DNA of 64,000 nucleotides, from positions 930,001 through 994,000 of the forward strand of contig NZ_CP048264.1 of assembly GCF_019469185.1 (NCBI RefSeq). Reading direction: 5' to 3'. Positions 26,673 to 38,797 of this stretch are shown here, in pieces. How positions within the stretch are numbered: position 1 is the first letter of the stretch; each line of letters starts with the position of its first letter. The notes below the pieces were generated by a model. That model was not told the origin of the DNA. It did no database searches and saw only the letters and a program-made list of their open reading frames with translations. Both the position numbers and the translations under genes were made by a program. The DNA comes from Gilliamella sp. ESL0441 (GTDB lineage Bacteria > Pseudomonadota > Gammaproteobacteria > Enterobacterales > Orbaceae).

Positions 26673-29339
26673 ATGTCGGACATGCAAATGAATGATATCG
26701 ATCCATTTGAAACGCAAGATTGGCTGAAAAGTATCGAGTCAATTATTCGTGAAGAGGGTATCGAACGTGCTCAGTACATTATCGAACAAATAGTCAACAA
26801 AGCCAGAGATGGTGGCGTTCCACTTCTTTTCGGTTCTTCAACAAGTAATTATATCAATACCATTCCAGTAGAAGAACAACCTGCTTATCCAGGCGACTGG
26901 GAAATTGAAAGGCGCATTCGTTCAATTGTTCGTTGGAATGCTATCATGATGGTATTACGAGCATCTAAAAAGGATTTAGAGCTTGGCGGTCATATGGCTT
27001 CATTCCAATCGGCAGCCACTTTTTATGAAGTCTGTTTTAATCACTTCTTCCGTGCTCGCAACGATAAAGATGGTGGTGACTTGGTCTACTTCCAAGGTCA
27101 CATTTCACCCGGTATCTATTCTCGTGCTTTCATCGAAGGACGTTTGACTGAAGAACAATTAGATAACTTCCGTCAAGAAATTCATGGTAAAGGTTTACCA
27201 TCTTATCCGCACCCTAAATTATTACCAGAATTTTGGCAATTCCCAACCGTATCTATGGGATTAGGGCCGGTAAGTGCTATTTATCAAGCTCGTTTCTTAA
27301 AATATTTACATCATCGTGGACTAAAAGATACCTCTGAACAAACCGTTTACGCTTTCTTAGGTGATGGTGAAATGGACGAGCCAGAATCTAAAGGTGCAAT
27401 TACGGTGGCAACCCGTGAAAAACTGGATAATTTAGTTTTCGTTGTTAACTGTAACCTGCAAAGACTTGATGGACCAGTAACCGGTAATGGTAAGATTATC
27501 AACGAACTTGAAGGGATTTTTGCTGGTGCAGGTTGGAATGTTATCAAAGTGCTTTGGGGTGATCGTTGGGATAAATTATTACAAAAAGATAAATCAGGTA
27601 AATTGATTCGTTTAATGAACGAAACCCTTGACGGTGACTATCAAACTTTCAAATCAAAAGATGGTGCTTATGTGCGTGAGCATTTCTTTGGTAAATATCC
27701 TGAAACGGCTGAATTAGTAAAAGACATGAGCGATGAAGAAATCTTCAGACTCAACCGTGGTGGTCAAGATCCAGAGAAGATGTTTGCGGCATTTAGTCGT
27801 GCTAAAGAGACTAAAGATCGTCCTACCGTGATATTAGCACATACTATTAAAGGCTATGGTATGGGTGAAGCGGCTGAAGGTAAAAATATTGCTCACCAAG
27901 TGAAAAAAATGAATATGGACGGCGTTCGTCATGTTCGTGATTTCTTTAACATCCCAGTTAATGATGAATCACTTGAAAAATTACCTTACATTAAATTTGA
28001 AGAACATACGCCAGAATATAAATATATTCATGAACGTCGCCAAGCATTACATGGTTATGTACCTTCACGATTAACTAAATTCTCAGGCACCGTGTCAATT
28101 CCACCGTTAAGTGAATTTGCGCCACTACTTGAAGAGCAATCAAAAGAGATTTCGACCACTATTGCTTTTGTTCGTGCGCTTAACATCATGCTTAAAGATA
28201 AAGATCTTGCTCCTCGTTTAGTGCCAATTTTAGCTGATGAAGCAAGAACATTTGGTATGGAAGGCTTATTCCGTCAAATTGGTATCTATAATCCACACGG
28301 TCAACAATATACGCCACAAGACAAAGAACAAGTGGCTTATTATCGTGAAGACGAAAAAGGACAAATTCTACAAGAAGGTATTAATGAATGTGGTGCAACG
28401 GCTTCATGGCTTGCAGCTGCAACATCTTACAGTACCAACGACTTACCAATGATTCCATTTTATATTTACTACTCAATGTTTGGTTTCCAACGTATTGGTG
28501 ACTTAATGTGGGCAGCAGGGGATCAACAAGCACGTGGCTTTATGATCGGTGGGACTTCAGGTCGAACAACCTTAAATGGTGAAGGTCTACAACACCAAGA
28601 CGGTCACAGTCATATTCAATCTTTAACTATTCCTAATTGTATTTCATATGATCCAGCTTACGCTTATGAAGTGGCAGTGATTATGCAAGATGGTTTACGC
28701 CGTATGTATGGTGAGCAAGAAAATGTTTACTATTACATTACCACACTAAATGAAAACTATGCACAACCAGCAATGCCAAAAGGTGCTGAAGAGGGTATTC
28801 GTCGTGGTATTTATAAACTCGATACGGTTAAAGGTAAAAAAGGTAGCCCAACCGTTCAATTATTAGGTTCAGGTGCAATTTTACGTCATGTTCGTGAAGC
28901 CGCAGAAATTTTGGCTAAAGATTACGGCATTGGATCCGATGTATATAGTGTTACTTCGTTTACTGAATTGGCTCGTGAAGGTCAAGATTGTGAACGTTAT
29001 AACATGTTACATCCAAGTGAAAAACCAAAAGTACCTTATGTAACACAAGTGATGAATAATAACCCAGCAGTGGTTTCTACAGACTATATGAAACTGTTTG
29101 CTGAGCAAATTCGTGCCTTTGTACCAGCTGAAAGCTACAGAGTACTTGGTACTGATGGTTTTGGTCGCAGTGATAGTCGTGAAAACTTACGCCATCATTT
29201 TGAAGTCGATGCATCTTATGTTGTTGTTGCAGCATTAGGTGAGCTTGCTAAACGTGGTGATATTAAAGCCAGCGTTGTTGATGAAGCGATTAAAAAGTTT
29301 GAAATCAATGCTGACAAACTAAACCCACGTATTGCATAA
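26673..29339 (+). CDS. aceE: Pyruvate dehydrogenase E1 component
   Basis: 888 residues, the homodimeric E1 of the pyruvate dehydrogenase complex. It decarboxylates pyruvate with thiamine diphosphate and acetylates the lipoyl groups of AceF. The thiamine-binding motif begins GDGEMDEPES (~227) and ends in NCN about 30 residues later. Other conserved blocks include SFQSAATFYEVCFNHFFR, YGMGEAAEGKNIAHQ and GTDGFGRSDSRENLR. It starts the operon aceE-aceF-lpdA, with aceF 12 bp downstream. No truncation is seen. Confidence 0.98.
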   Translation: MSDMQMNDIDPFETQDWLKSIESIIREEGIERAQYIIEQIVNKARDGGVPLLFGSSTSNYINTIPVEEQPAYPGDWEIERRIRSIVRWNAIMMVLRASKKDLELGGHMASFQSAATFYEVCFNHFFRARNDKDGGDLVYFQGHISPGIYSRAFIEGRLTEEQLDNFRQEIHGKGLPSYPHPKLLPEFWQFPTVSMGLGPVSAIYQARFLKYLHHRGLKDTSEQTVYAFLGDGEMDEPESKGAITVATREKLDNLVFVVNCNLQRLDGPVTGNGKIINELEGIFAGAGWNVIKVLWGDRWDKLLQKDKSGKLIRLMNETLDGDYQTFKSKDGAYVREHFFGKYPETAELVKDMSDEEIFRLNRGGQDPEKMFAAFSRAKETKDRPTVILAHTIKGYGMGEAAEGKNIAHQVKKMNMDGVRHVRDFFNIPVNDESLEKLPYIKFEEHTPEYKYIHERRQALHGYVPSRLTKFSGTVSIPPLSEFAPLLEEQSKEISTTIAFVRALNIMLKDKDLAPRLVPILADEARTFGMEGLFRQIGIYNPHGQQYTPQDKEQVAYYREDEKGQILQEGINECGATASWLAAATSYSTNDLPMIPFYIYYSMFGFQRIGDLMWAAGDQQARGFMIGGTSGRTTLNGEGLQHQDGHSHIQSLTIPNCISYDPAYAYEVAVIMQDGLRRMYGEQENVYYYITTLNENYAQPAMPKGAEEGIRRGIYKLDTVKGKKGSPTVQLLGSGAILRHVREAAEILAKDYGIGSDVYSVTSFTELAREGQDCERYNMLHPSEKPKVPYVTQVMNNNPAVVSTDYMKLFAEQIRAFVPAESYRVLGTDGFGRSDSRENLRHHFEVDASYVVVAALGELAKRGDIKASVVDEAIKKFEINADKLNPRIA

Positions 29340-29351
29340 GAGGTAACCAAC

Positions 29352-30956
29352 ATGAGTATTGAAATTAAATTACCTGACATTGGCAGTGATGAAGTCGAAG
29401 TCACCGAAATCCTTGTAAAAGTGGGAGATAAGGTAGAAGTCGATCAATCATTATTAACGGTTGAAGGCGATAAAGCCTCAATGGAAATCCCTGCGCCACA
29501 AGCAGGGATCGTTAAATCTATCTCTGTTAAAGTCGGCGATAAAGTTAAAACTGGTGTCGATATTATGGTATTTGATACCGAGAATGGCGCAGAATCTGCG
29601 CCAGCTCAAGCAGAGTCTGCCCCGAAAGTTGACGTTGCTCCAGTGGCTGCAACCGTAAGTCAAACAGTCGATGTTAATGTGCCAGATATTGGCGGTGACG
29701 AAGTCGAAGTGACCGAAGTTTTAGTGAAAGTCGGTGATACTATATCGGTAGATGATTCACTTATTACTGTTGAAGGCGATAAAGCCTCAATGGAAATACC
29801 TGCCTCTATCGCAGGTGTGGTTAAAACGATAACAGTTAAAGTTGGCGATAAAGTGAAGACAGGTTCCAAAATTATGGAATTTGAAACGGCATCCAGCAGT
29901 GCGCCAGCTAACGCTGCAACTGCAACGCCAGCGCCGACAGCACCAGAAAAATCAGCTTCGGTTGCTGCACCGGTGAGTAATGTTGCTACGCCAGCAGTGA
30001 CGGCTTCTACAACGGCAAGTAATGATTTTGTTGAAAATGATGCTTACGCACATGCAACACCATCTGTTCGTCGTTTAGCGCGTGAATTTGGCGTGAATCT
30101 GGCTAAAGTGCCACCAACAGGGCCTAAAAACCGAATCCTACGTGAAGACATTCAAGCTTACGTTAAAAATGCGGTTAAACAAGTTGAAAGTGGTGCCGCA
30201 GGCGGAGCATTACCGGGATTATTACCATGGCCAAAAGTTGATTTTAGCAAATTTGGTGAAGTTGAAACCTTGCCATTAACTAAAATCCAAAAAGTGTCAG
30301 GCGCAAATTTACATCGTAACTGGGTCATGATTCCACATGTTACTGAATTTGATGAAACCGATATCACGGATTTAGAAGCATTCCGTAAGCAACAAAATGC
30401 CGAAGCAGAGAAGAAAAAACTCGATCTTAAGATTACGCCGTTAGTGTTTATTATGAAAGCGGTTGCAAGTGCATTAACTGCTTATCCACGTTTTAACAGT
30501 TCGCTATCGGAAGATGCACAAACCTTGATTGTTAAAAAATACATCAATATTGGTGTAGCGGTTGATACGCCAAATGGTTTAGTCGTACCGGTATTTAAAG
30601 ATGTGAATAAAAAAGGCATCGTTGAGTTGTCACGTGAACTTGCCGAAATCTCGAAAAAAGCTCGTGATGGTAAATTAACTGGTGCAGATATGCAGGGCGG
30701 ATGTTTTACTATCTCAAGTCTGGGTGGTATTGGTACAACTTCATTTACCCCAATTGTGAATGCACCTGAAGTCGGTATCTTAGGAGTGTCACGCTCAAGC
30801 ATGAAACCAGTTTGGAATGGTAAAGAGTTTACGCCTCGTCTAATGTTACCTCTATCTCTGTCATTCGATCATCGTGTGATTGATGGTGCAGATGGTGCAC
30901 GCTTCTTAAGCCATATTGTTAACGTCTTATCTGACTTACGTCGATTAGTGATGTAG
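29352..30956 (+). CDS. aceF: Dihydrolipoamide acetyltransferase E2
   Basis: 534 residues, the core of the pyruvate dehydrogenase complex. Two N-terminal lipoyl domains (about 1-75 and 105-180) each carry the modified lysine in [10 protein letters not shown]. coli has three. An Ala/Pro/Thr linker leads to the E1/E3-binding domain ([16 protein letters not shown], ~235-275) and the catalytic domain with the active-site block [15 protein letters not shown] near the C-terminus. LipA and LipB, encoded divergently, make its lipoyl groups. It lies between aceE and lpdA with short gaps. Confidence 0.97.
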   Translation: MSIEIKLPDIGSDEVEVTEILVKVGDKVEVDQSLLTVEGDKASMEIPAPQAGIVKSISVKVGDKVKTGVDIMVFDTENGAESAPAQAESAPKVDVAPVAATVSQTVDVNVPDIGGDEVEVTEVLVKVGDTISVDDSLITVEGDKASMEIPASIAGVVKTITVKVGDKVKTGSKIMEFETASSSAPANAATATPAPTAPEKSASVAAPVSNVATPAVTASTTASNDFVENDAYAHATPSVRRLAREFGVNLAKVPPTGPKNRILREDIQAYVKNAVKQVESGAAGGALPGLLPWPKVDFSKFGEVETLPLTKIQKVSGANLHRNWVMIPHVTEFDETDITDLEAFRKQQNAEAEKKKLDLKITPLVFIMKAVASALTAYPRFNSSLSEDAQTLIVKKYINIGVAVDTPNGLVVPVFKDVNKKGIVELSRELAEISKKARDGKLTGADMQGGCFTISSLGGIGTTSFTPIVNAPEVGILGVSRSSMKPVWNGKEFTPRLMLPLSLSFDHRVIDGADGARFLSHIVNVLSDLRRLVM

Positions 30957-30972
30957 TTTAGGAGAATAAATT

Positions 30973-32397
30973 ATGAGTCAAGAAGTTAAAACACAAGTTG
31001 TGGTTTTAGGTGCTGGGCCAGCAGGTTACTCTGCTGCGTTCCGTGCAGCCGATCTTGGATTAGACGTAACGTTAGTTGAACGCTATTCTACTTTAGGTGG
31101 TGTATGTTTAAATGTGGGATGTATTCCTTCTAAAGCGCTTTTACATGTTGCCAAAGTCATGGACGAAGCCAAATCGCTAACAGAACATGGAATTCACTTT
31201 GGTACACCTAAACTTGAACTGGATAAAGTTCGAGGTTGGAAAGAGAAGGTCATTAATCAGTTAACTAATGGGTTAGCGGGTATGGCTAAAATGCGTAAAG
31301 TCAATGTTATTCAGGGCGAAGCGCAATTTACCGGTAGTCATACTATGGATGTGACATCTGCAAAAGGTATTACTAAAATTACGTTTGATAATGCCATTAT
31401 CGCGGCTGGATCCAGACCAATTAAATTACCTTTTATTCCGCATGATGATCCTCGTATTTGGGATTCAACAGATGCGCTTGCTTTAACAACCATTCCTAAA
31501 AAATTATTGTTAATGGGTGGGGGTATTATTGGACTTGAAATGGGTACTGTTTATCATGCCTTAGGTTCAGAAGTTGATGTGGTTGAAATGTTTGATCAGG
31601 TCATTCCTGCTGCGGATAAAGATGTGATCAAAGTCTTTACAAAACAGATTCAGGATAAATTCACCCTACGTCTTGAAACTAAAGTGACGACAGTTGAAGC
31701 TAAGCATGATGCAATTTATGTCACAATGGAGAAAAAAGACGGAACGACTGAAACTCATACTTATGATGCCGTATTAGTCGCAATTGGGCGTTCACCTAAT
31801 GGAAAACTTATCAGCGCTGAAAAAGCCGGCGTAAACGTAACTGATCGTGGCTTTATTGAAGTCGATAAGCAAATGCGCACCAATGTACCACATATTTACG
31901 CTATAGGTGATATTGTTGGTCAACCTATGCTTGCACACAAAGGTGTTCACGAAGGACATGTGGCTGCTGAAGTGATTGCGGGCAAAAAACACTATTTTGA
32001 TCCGAAAACGATTCCTTCTATCGCTTATACCGAGCCAGAAGTGGCTTGGGTCGGTTTAACCGAAAAAGAAGCGAAAGAAAAGGGTATCGATTATGAAGTG
32101 TCTATCTTCCCATGGGCGGCATCTGGGCGAGCTATCGCATCGGATTGTTCACAAGGCATGACAAAGCTGATCTTTAACAAAGCAGATAATCGCCTTTTAG
32201 GTGGTGCAGTCGTTGGTGCTAATGGCGGTGAATTGCTTGGTGAGATTACCCTTGCGGTTGAAATGGGTTGCGATGCCGAAGATATCGCCTTAACTATTCA
32301 TGCGCATCCAACTCTTCATGAATCGATTGGACTTGCCGCTGAAATTTATGAAGGAACAGTAACCGATTTACCCAATCCGAAAGCTGTAAAAAAATAG
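30973..32397 (+). CDS. lpdA: Dihydrolipoamide dehydrogenase E3
   Basis: 474 residues. Reoxidises dihydrolipoyl groups of the pyruvate and 2-oxoglutarate dehydrogenase complexes with FAD and NAD+. The FAD motif GAGPAGYSAAFRAADLG is N-terminal, the redox-active disulfide is GGVCLNVGCIPSK (~45-57), the NAD motif is GGGIIGLEMGTVYHALG (~183), and the catalytic base is in HAHPTLHESIG near 445. It closes the aceEF-lpdA operon, 16 bp after aceF, before a strong terminator. Confidence 0.98.
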   Translation: MSQEVKTQVVVLGAGPAGYSAAFRAADLGLDVTLVERYSTLGGVCLNVGCIPSKALLHVAKVMDEAKSLTEHGIHFGTPKLELDKVRGWKEKVINQLTNGLAGMAKMRKVNVIQGEAQFTGSHTMDVTSAKGITKITFDNAIIAAGSRPIKLPFIPHDDPRIWDSTDALALTTIPKKLLLMGGGIIGLEMGTVYHALGSEVDVVEMFDQVIPAADKDVIKVFTKQIQDKFTLRLETKVTTVEAKHDAIYVTMEKKDGTTETHTYDAVLVAIGRSPNGKLISAEKAGVNVTDRGFIEVDKQMRTNVPHIYAIGDIVGQPMLAHKGVHEGHVAAEVIAGKKHYFDPKTIPSIAYTEPEVAWVGLTEKEAKEKGIDYEVSIFPWAASGRAIASDCSQGMTKLIFNKADNRLLGGAVVGANGGELLGEITLAVEMGCDAEDIALTIHAHPTLHESIGLAAEIYEGTVTDLPNPKAVKK

Positions 32398-32432
32398 TCA
32401 ATTTTTAGTCTTTTTATCTATCTTAAACTTTT

Positions 32433-32458
32433 GCCGTCAATCATTGACGGCTTTTTTT
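32433..32458 (+). terminator. Terminator of aceEF-lpdA
   Basis: GCCGTCAA-TCA-TTGACGGC (32433-32451) followed by T7. The U-tract overlaps the stop codon of the convergent manA gene. Confidence 0.88.
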
Positions 32459-33644
32459 AATCACTTACTTTTGCAAAACAGCCTTTTCCACAATAATGGT
32501 AATATTTGGCATGATACGCAATAAACACCGATTCACCTCTGTTTAGAGTGAGTACTTCATTTTTTGTTGTCAATGTAATAGCGCCATTCATACAAAATAG
32601 GATTTGAGGGCTGCTGACTTGCTCTTGTCTTAATTGAAGATCACTTTCAATGATTTCAAATTTAAAATCATTAACGGGAACAGGAAAATCAATTTTATTA
32701 TGATTAATTATCGAATTGGTTAGCAGTTCATTTGCATCAATACTCTTAAAGTTCGTATTCTCAATTAGTGCGTCAATATCAATAAACTTATGGGTTAAAC
32801 CGGCTCTTAAAACATTATCTGAATTTGCCATCACTTCAAACCCCGTACCCGATAAATAACAATGTGGTGTTTGGGCATATAAAAACATTGCTTGCGATGG
32901 TTTAAGTTCAATCACATTTAAAATGAGTGGCATAAACAAACCAATATCTTCAGGATAATCTTTTACCAGTGTATGAATGGTTAAAAAAGGCTCTTGATTT
33001 AAACTTTTGATACAGATTAACAATTGATGAATAGCTTGTAATTTTTGGTCTGGTGAAAGATTTAATAAGAATTGAAAAAAGTGTTTTAGTTGCTTTGGAT
33101 AAGGATTGTTTTGTAATTGTGCCAATTCATCCTTGAAGATAGGAATATTGATTTGCGTAAAAAATGCCAATATTTCTTCAATTGGTCGAAATGAGTTCAT
33201 GGCTTTAAAGGGGGTGAGTGCATACAATAATTCGGGTTTATGATTGGGATCCTTAAAATTTCGGTAAGGAGAATGAAGATCAATGCCTAATTGATTTTCC
33301 TTTTCAAATCCCTTTTGAGCATCAGCTTTAGTGGGATGTACCTGAATTGAAAGCGGTTTACGTGCTGCCAGCACTTTGAATAAATAGGGAAGCGTGCCAA
33401 AAAGTTGATAAGTGTTTTTACCCAATGTCTGTAGTGGATTTTGACAAATAAGCTCATCAAGTCTGATTTTTTCGCCATTTACGCCGATGACTTTTGAACA
33501 CCCTAACGGATGAATACCCATCCATATTTCTGCCATGGGTTTTTGGCTTGGGTTTTTAATATCAAATAGGGTTGTGATACTATCGATACTTCCCCAGTCA
33601 TAATCTTTAATACAATTTTCAAGTTTCCATATCGTTTGCTTCAT
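32457..33644 (-). CDS. manA: Mannose-6-phosphate isomerase
   Basis: 395 residues of the type I, zinc-dependent family. It interconverts mannose-6-phosphate and fructose-6-phosphate, feeding mannose into glycolysis. Zinc and active-site blocks are visible: PLSIQVHPTK near 100, NHKPELLYALTPF near 135, and QTPHCYLSGTGFEVMANSDNVLRAGLT near 260. The ATG follows AAAGGA. It is convergent with lpdA and has no PTS or GDP-mannose genes beside it. Growth on mannose is the likeliest role. Confidence 0.95.
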   Translation of the reverse strand: MKQTIWKLENCIKDYDWGSIDSITTLFDIKNPSQKPMAEIWMGIHPLGCSKVIGVNGEKIRLDELICQNPLQTLGKNTYQLFGTLPYLFKVLAARKPLSIQVHPTKADAQKGFEKENQLGIDLHSPYRNFKDPNHKPELLYALTPFKAMNSFRPIEEILAFFTQINIPIFKDELAQLQNNPYPKQLKHFFQFLLNLSPDQKLQAIHQLLICIKSLNQEPFLTIHTLVKDYPEDIGLFMPLILNVIELKPSQAMFLYAQTPHCYLSGTGFEVMANSDNVLRAGLTHKFIDIDALIENTNFKSIDANELLTNSIINHNKIDFPVPVNDFKFEIIESDLQLRQEQVSSPQILFCMNGAITLTTKNEVLTLNRGESVFIAYHAKYYHYCGKGCFAKVSD

Positions 33645-34065
33645 ATTATCATCCTTTAAGAGAGTGAATGTGACGCAAGTAAAGGCAATTAAGCTTATTT
33701 ATACCCTAAAGAAGATGTAATTTAGCAGTACTGCATGTTTATTGAAGATATAATTTAATTAATCTTAATTTCCCTTAAACTGATCTTAAAACTGTTTGTT
33801 AAACATTTTGATTAACTTTTAACGACGATTATTATTCGACCTGATCATAGTAACGGCTGAAATTATTTTTTTAAATATCCAAATATCATTTTTGTGAAAT
33901 GAATAACAGTTTTTGATAGTCGTGTTCATAAATAAAATCATTAGATATTTCAACGCATTACATGTACTTCAATTGATGAACCGGTACGGAAACTGTATTT
34001 TAAAGACGATTAAGTATATAATGCCCCGCAAATTCATTTATTCACGATTAGAAATAGACTTTTAT
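33645..34065. other. Gene-free region between manA and prfA
   Basis: About 420 bp with no supported gene. The hemA gene usually upstream of prfA is not here. A TATAAT box at 34017-34022 followed by a GC-rich stretch (GCCCCGC) could be the prfA promoter, leaving a ~40-nt leader; no good -35 is visible. The open frame that extends prfA upstream to 33913 looks like noise. Confidence 0.5.
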
Positions 34066-35147
34066 ATGAAACCCTCAATTATCAGTAAGTTAGAAACTCT
34101 ACAAGAACGTTATGAAGAGGTTCAAGCGTTATTGTCTGATGCATCGGTGATTGCCGATCAAAATCGATTCCGTACTCTTTCTAAAGAATATGCGCAATTA
34201 ACGGGTGTGGTGAAATGTTTTACAAGTTGGAAGCAAACGCAAGAAGATATTGAAACTGCTAAAATGATGCTTGCCGATCCTGAAATGAGTGAAATGGCTC
34301 AAGAAGAGTTAAACGAAGCTTTAAACCGTATCGATGAGCAAGAAAAGCAGTTACAAGTTTTATTACTACCTAAAGATCCCAATGATGATTATAACTGCTT
34401 TGTTGAAGTCCGAGCAGGAACCGGTGGCGATGAAGCAGCAATCTTTGCTGGTGATCTGGCAAGAATGTATACCAGATATGCAGAATCCCGTCATTGGCGA
34501 GTTGAGATTATGAGTGCCAATGATGGTGAACATGGTGGCTATAAAGAAGTCATTATGTTAGTCAGTGGTGACGGCGTTTATGGTAACTTGAAATTTGAAT
34601 CAGGTGGTCATCGAGTTCAGCGTGTTCCGGAAACAGAATCGCAAGGTCGTATTCATACCTCAGCATGTACGGTTGCGGTGTTACCTGAAATTCCTGAAGC
34701 AGAAATGCCAGAGATCAATCCAGCTGACTTAAAAATTGATACTTATCGTTCATCAGGTGCAGGTGGTCAGCACGTTAATACTACCGATTCGGCTATTCGT
34801 ATTACCCATATTCCAACAGGAATTGTTGTAGAATGCCAAGATGAACGTTCTCAACATAAAAATAAAGCTAAAGCGATGTCAGTTTTAGCAGCACGAATTC
34901 AAGACGCAGAAACCCGAAAACGTCAACAAGAAGAGGCATCAACCAGACGTAACCTTTTAGGTACTGGGGATCGTTCAGACCGCATTCGAACCTATAACTA
35001 TCCACAAGGTCGGGTGACGGATCATCGCATTAATTTAACCATATATCGTTTAGATGAAGTCATGGAAGGCAAGTTAGAAATGTTAATTGATCCAATTATA
35101 CAAGAATATCAAGCAGACCAACTTGCTGCTTTATCGGAACAAGATGA

Positions 35148-35151
<4 letters not shown>
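34066..35151 (+). CDS. prfA: Peptide chain release factor 1
   Basis: 361 residues. Recognises UAA and UAG and triggers peptide release. The catalytic GGQ lies in [14 protein letters not shown] (~235) and the codon-recognition PxT element reads PET in [10 protein letters not shown], where E. coli has PAT. The ATG at 34066 gives [10 protein letters not shown], matching the family start; a longer frame adds an unrelated 51 residues. It overlaps prmC by 4 bp, so factor and its methyltransferase are made together. Confidence 0.97.
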
Positions 35152-36856
<1,705 letters not shown>

Positions 36857-36919
36857 TACTAGTTTATTAATTTTAATCAGTAAATTAAATATATCATCGT
36901 TATTGGTACTGTGTTTTCT

Positions 36920-36950
36920 AAAAGAGAAATTTTTCAATTTCTCTTTTTTC
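36920..36950 (+). terminator. Terminator of prfA-prmC-kdsA
   Basis: A perfect 11-bp stem (36920-36930 with 36937-36947), loop TTTTCA, continuing into a T/C-rich tract. Confidence 0.8.
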
Positions 36951-37370
36951 TTTCTTCCCTTCTTATACTTTGATGCCTAACAATTTAACCCATTTAATCA
37001 ATGACACATCACAATAAGTGAATCGATTACATGGATTTTTTACACTCTTCATCTTCTCTTATTTTTTAAAATAAAAAAAGTTGTGATATTTATCCAAAAA
37101 TTAGAAAAAAAAAGGGCTATTTTGGTGATTCCGATCACGATTTAACAACATTTAATTTGCTAACCAAAATATGTTTATGCATTATGAAATTACCTTTTAA
37201 AGGTTTTTTTAAATTAATTTATTAAATTTAATCAGATTTTTTTATTGTAGATAGACATTAATTTTATCGTTTTTAATTGATTTTAGGCATAAAAATGATT
37301 TTCAAATCCATGTAAGAGAAGTGCCAACTAATCTTATCGTGATTAAAAAAGTCATTTCAAGGAAGCAGAT
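36951..37370 (+). promoter_or_regulatory. Long upstream region of the chitoporin gene
   Basis: About 420 bp without coding potential, AT-rich, and holding two CRP-like sites (37016-37033 and 37123-37140). The start codon follows AAGGAAG. I could not identify a NagC operator or a clear -35/-10 pair. Confidence 0.5.
37123..37140 (+). promoter_or_regulatory. CRP-like binding site upstream of chiP
   Basis: GTGA-N6-TCAC (37125-37138) is a perfect core match to the cAMP-CRP palindrome. A weaker copy, GTGA-N6-TACA, lies at 37018-37031. Carbon catabolite control of chitosugar uptake is plausible by analogy with E. coli chiP and nag genes. Confidence 0.55.
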
Positions 37371-38786
37371 ATGAATTTTTATAATCCTTTATTTACCAAT
37401 CGTTCGCTAAATTGTATCACAAAGCTAATACTGTCATGCTCCATTTTAGTCTGTGCTGTGCCAGCACAAGCTGATAATATTCAACCTTTTTTTGATGATG
37501 CTTCATTAACCAGTAATGTCTTTTTTTGGAATCGTGATCGAGAAAGAAAGGATATCACTCAACATAAATATGAAAAAAACCTTAGGCATACTTCTTTCAA
37601 CACTAATTTAGATTTCAATTCAGGTTATATTGCGGATATGTTTGCTATTGAACTTGGCGGATACGGAGCTTGGGAAGTGAGTAACGGCGGTAATGGTCAT
37701 CCTAATGAAATCGGTTTTAGTGGCGCCAATAATCGTTGGGATGAAAATTGGAAAAAAGATGTCAGTGGTCTAAGTTTTTATAAGGCTCAGCTAAATTTTA
37801 AACTCGATAAGCTATTATGGTTAAAAGCGGGATATATTCAACCATCAGGACAAACACTGCTTGCCCCGCACTGGAGCTTTTTACCTGGCACTTATCGAGG
37901 CGTTGAGTTTGGAACAACGTTTGATTTTGACTCAGCAGGGATGTTATCCATGTCCTATATGTGGGCTGATAAATATAAAGCTCCGTGGTATAAACGACTT
38001 TATGAATTTAGACAGTGGCAAAAAGGGAAAAAAATCGATTATTTACATTCTGCTGGTTTGAAGTATGACTTTAAAAATAATTTAGTGCTAGAAACTGCGT
38101 TTGGTCAATCGCACAATTATATGAATCAATTTTTTGGTAAAGCATCTTATAAAATGAATGTATTTGATAATCCGCTAACTTTAAGTTATCAATTTTATGG
38201 TGCTAAAGACCAATCCCATAAAGGTGCTAAAGTTTATGATGGTTTAGCATGGTTACAAGCGGCAACATTAGGTTATCAGATGGGGCCAGTAGGTCTACGA
38301 CTTGAAGGTGTTGCTGTCAAAGCAGAAGGCGAACAAGGATTCTTTTTACAACGAATGACGCCGGATTATGCGTCATCAAATGGTCGCTTAGATGTATGGT
38401 GGAATTCACGTTCAGACTTTAATGCCAATGGTGAAAAAGCCTTATTTGCAGAAGTAACTTATGATTTAAGTCATCTTTCCCCTTATTTTAACGGGTGGAA
38501 AACGGGCGCTTCTTATGCTTATGGGTGGGATGCTAAACCAAGTACGAATAAACTTTTTAACCAAAAGACTCGATTAATTGAATCAGCTTATAATTTCGAT
38601 TTAGGTTATACAGTACAGCAGGGTTTTGCTAAAAACACCTCTTTCCAGTTACATTATACCAAATATAATAACCACTCAAAAATACCAAGCTGGAGCGAAG
38701 GTTATGGTAATATCTTCCAAGATGAACGAGATATCAAATTTATTGTTACTGTTCCATTCACAATATTCAATGCAAAACAAAAATAG
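37371..38786 (+). CDS. chiP: Chitoporin ChiP (OprD-like outer-membrane channel)
   Basis: 471 residues with an N-terminal signal peptide ending in VPAQA near residue 34. The rest is strand-rich and matches the E. coli ChiP (YbfM) pattern: NLDFxSGYxADMFxxxL, GYIQPSGQTLLAPHWSFLPGTY, QRMTPDYASSNGRLDVWW, and the C-terminal SWSEGYGNIFQDERDIKF ending in a porin-type strand. It should form an outer-membrane pore for chitobiose and longer chitooligosaccharides. The hexosaminidase gene follows 11 bp downstream, in place of the lipoprotein gene chiQ. Confidence 0.92.
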   Translation: MNFYNPLFTNRSLNCITKLILSCSILVCAVPAQADNIQPFFDDASLTSNVFFWNRDRERKDITQHKYEKNLRHTSFNTNLDFNSGYIADMFAIELGGYGAWEVSNGGNGHPNEIGFSGANNRWDENWKKDVSGLSFYKAQLNFKLDKLLWLKAGYIQPSGQTLLAPHWSFLPGTYRGVEFGTTFDFDSAGMLSMSYMWADKYKAPWYKRLYEFRQWQKGKKIDYLHSAGLKYDFKNNLVLETAFGQSHNYMNQFFGKASYKMNVFDNPLTLSYQFYGAKDQSHKGAKVYDGLAWLQAATLGYQMGPVGLRLEGVAVKAEGEQGFFLQRMTPDYASSNGRLDVWWNSRSDFNANGEKALFAEVTYDLSHLSPYFNGWKTGASYAYGWDAKPSTNKLFNQKTRLIESAYNFDLGYTVQQGFAKNTSFQLHYTKYNNHSKIPSWSEGYGNIFQDERDIKFIVTVPFTIFNAKQK

Positions 38787-38797
38787 GTAAAAAAATA

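Noticed and set aside
29352-30956. Loss of a lipoyl domain in AceF as a defect
   Set aside because: Two lipoyl domains are common in this enzyme family and both carry the modified lysine motif, so this is normal variation.
33913-34065. Open frame extending prfA by 51 codons upstream
   Set aside because: The extra residues have no release-factor homology, and the ATG at 34066 gives the exact family N-terminus. The region more likely holds the promoter.
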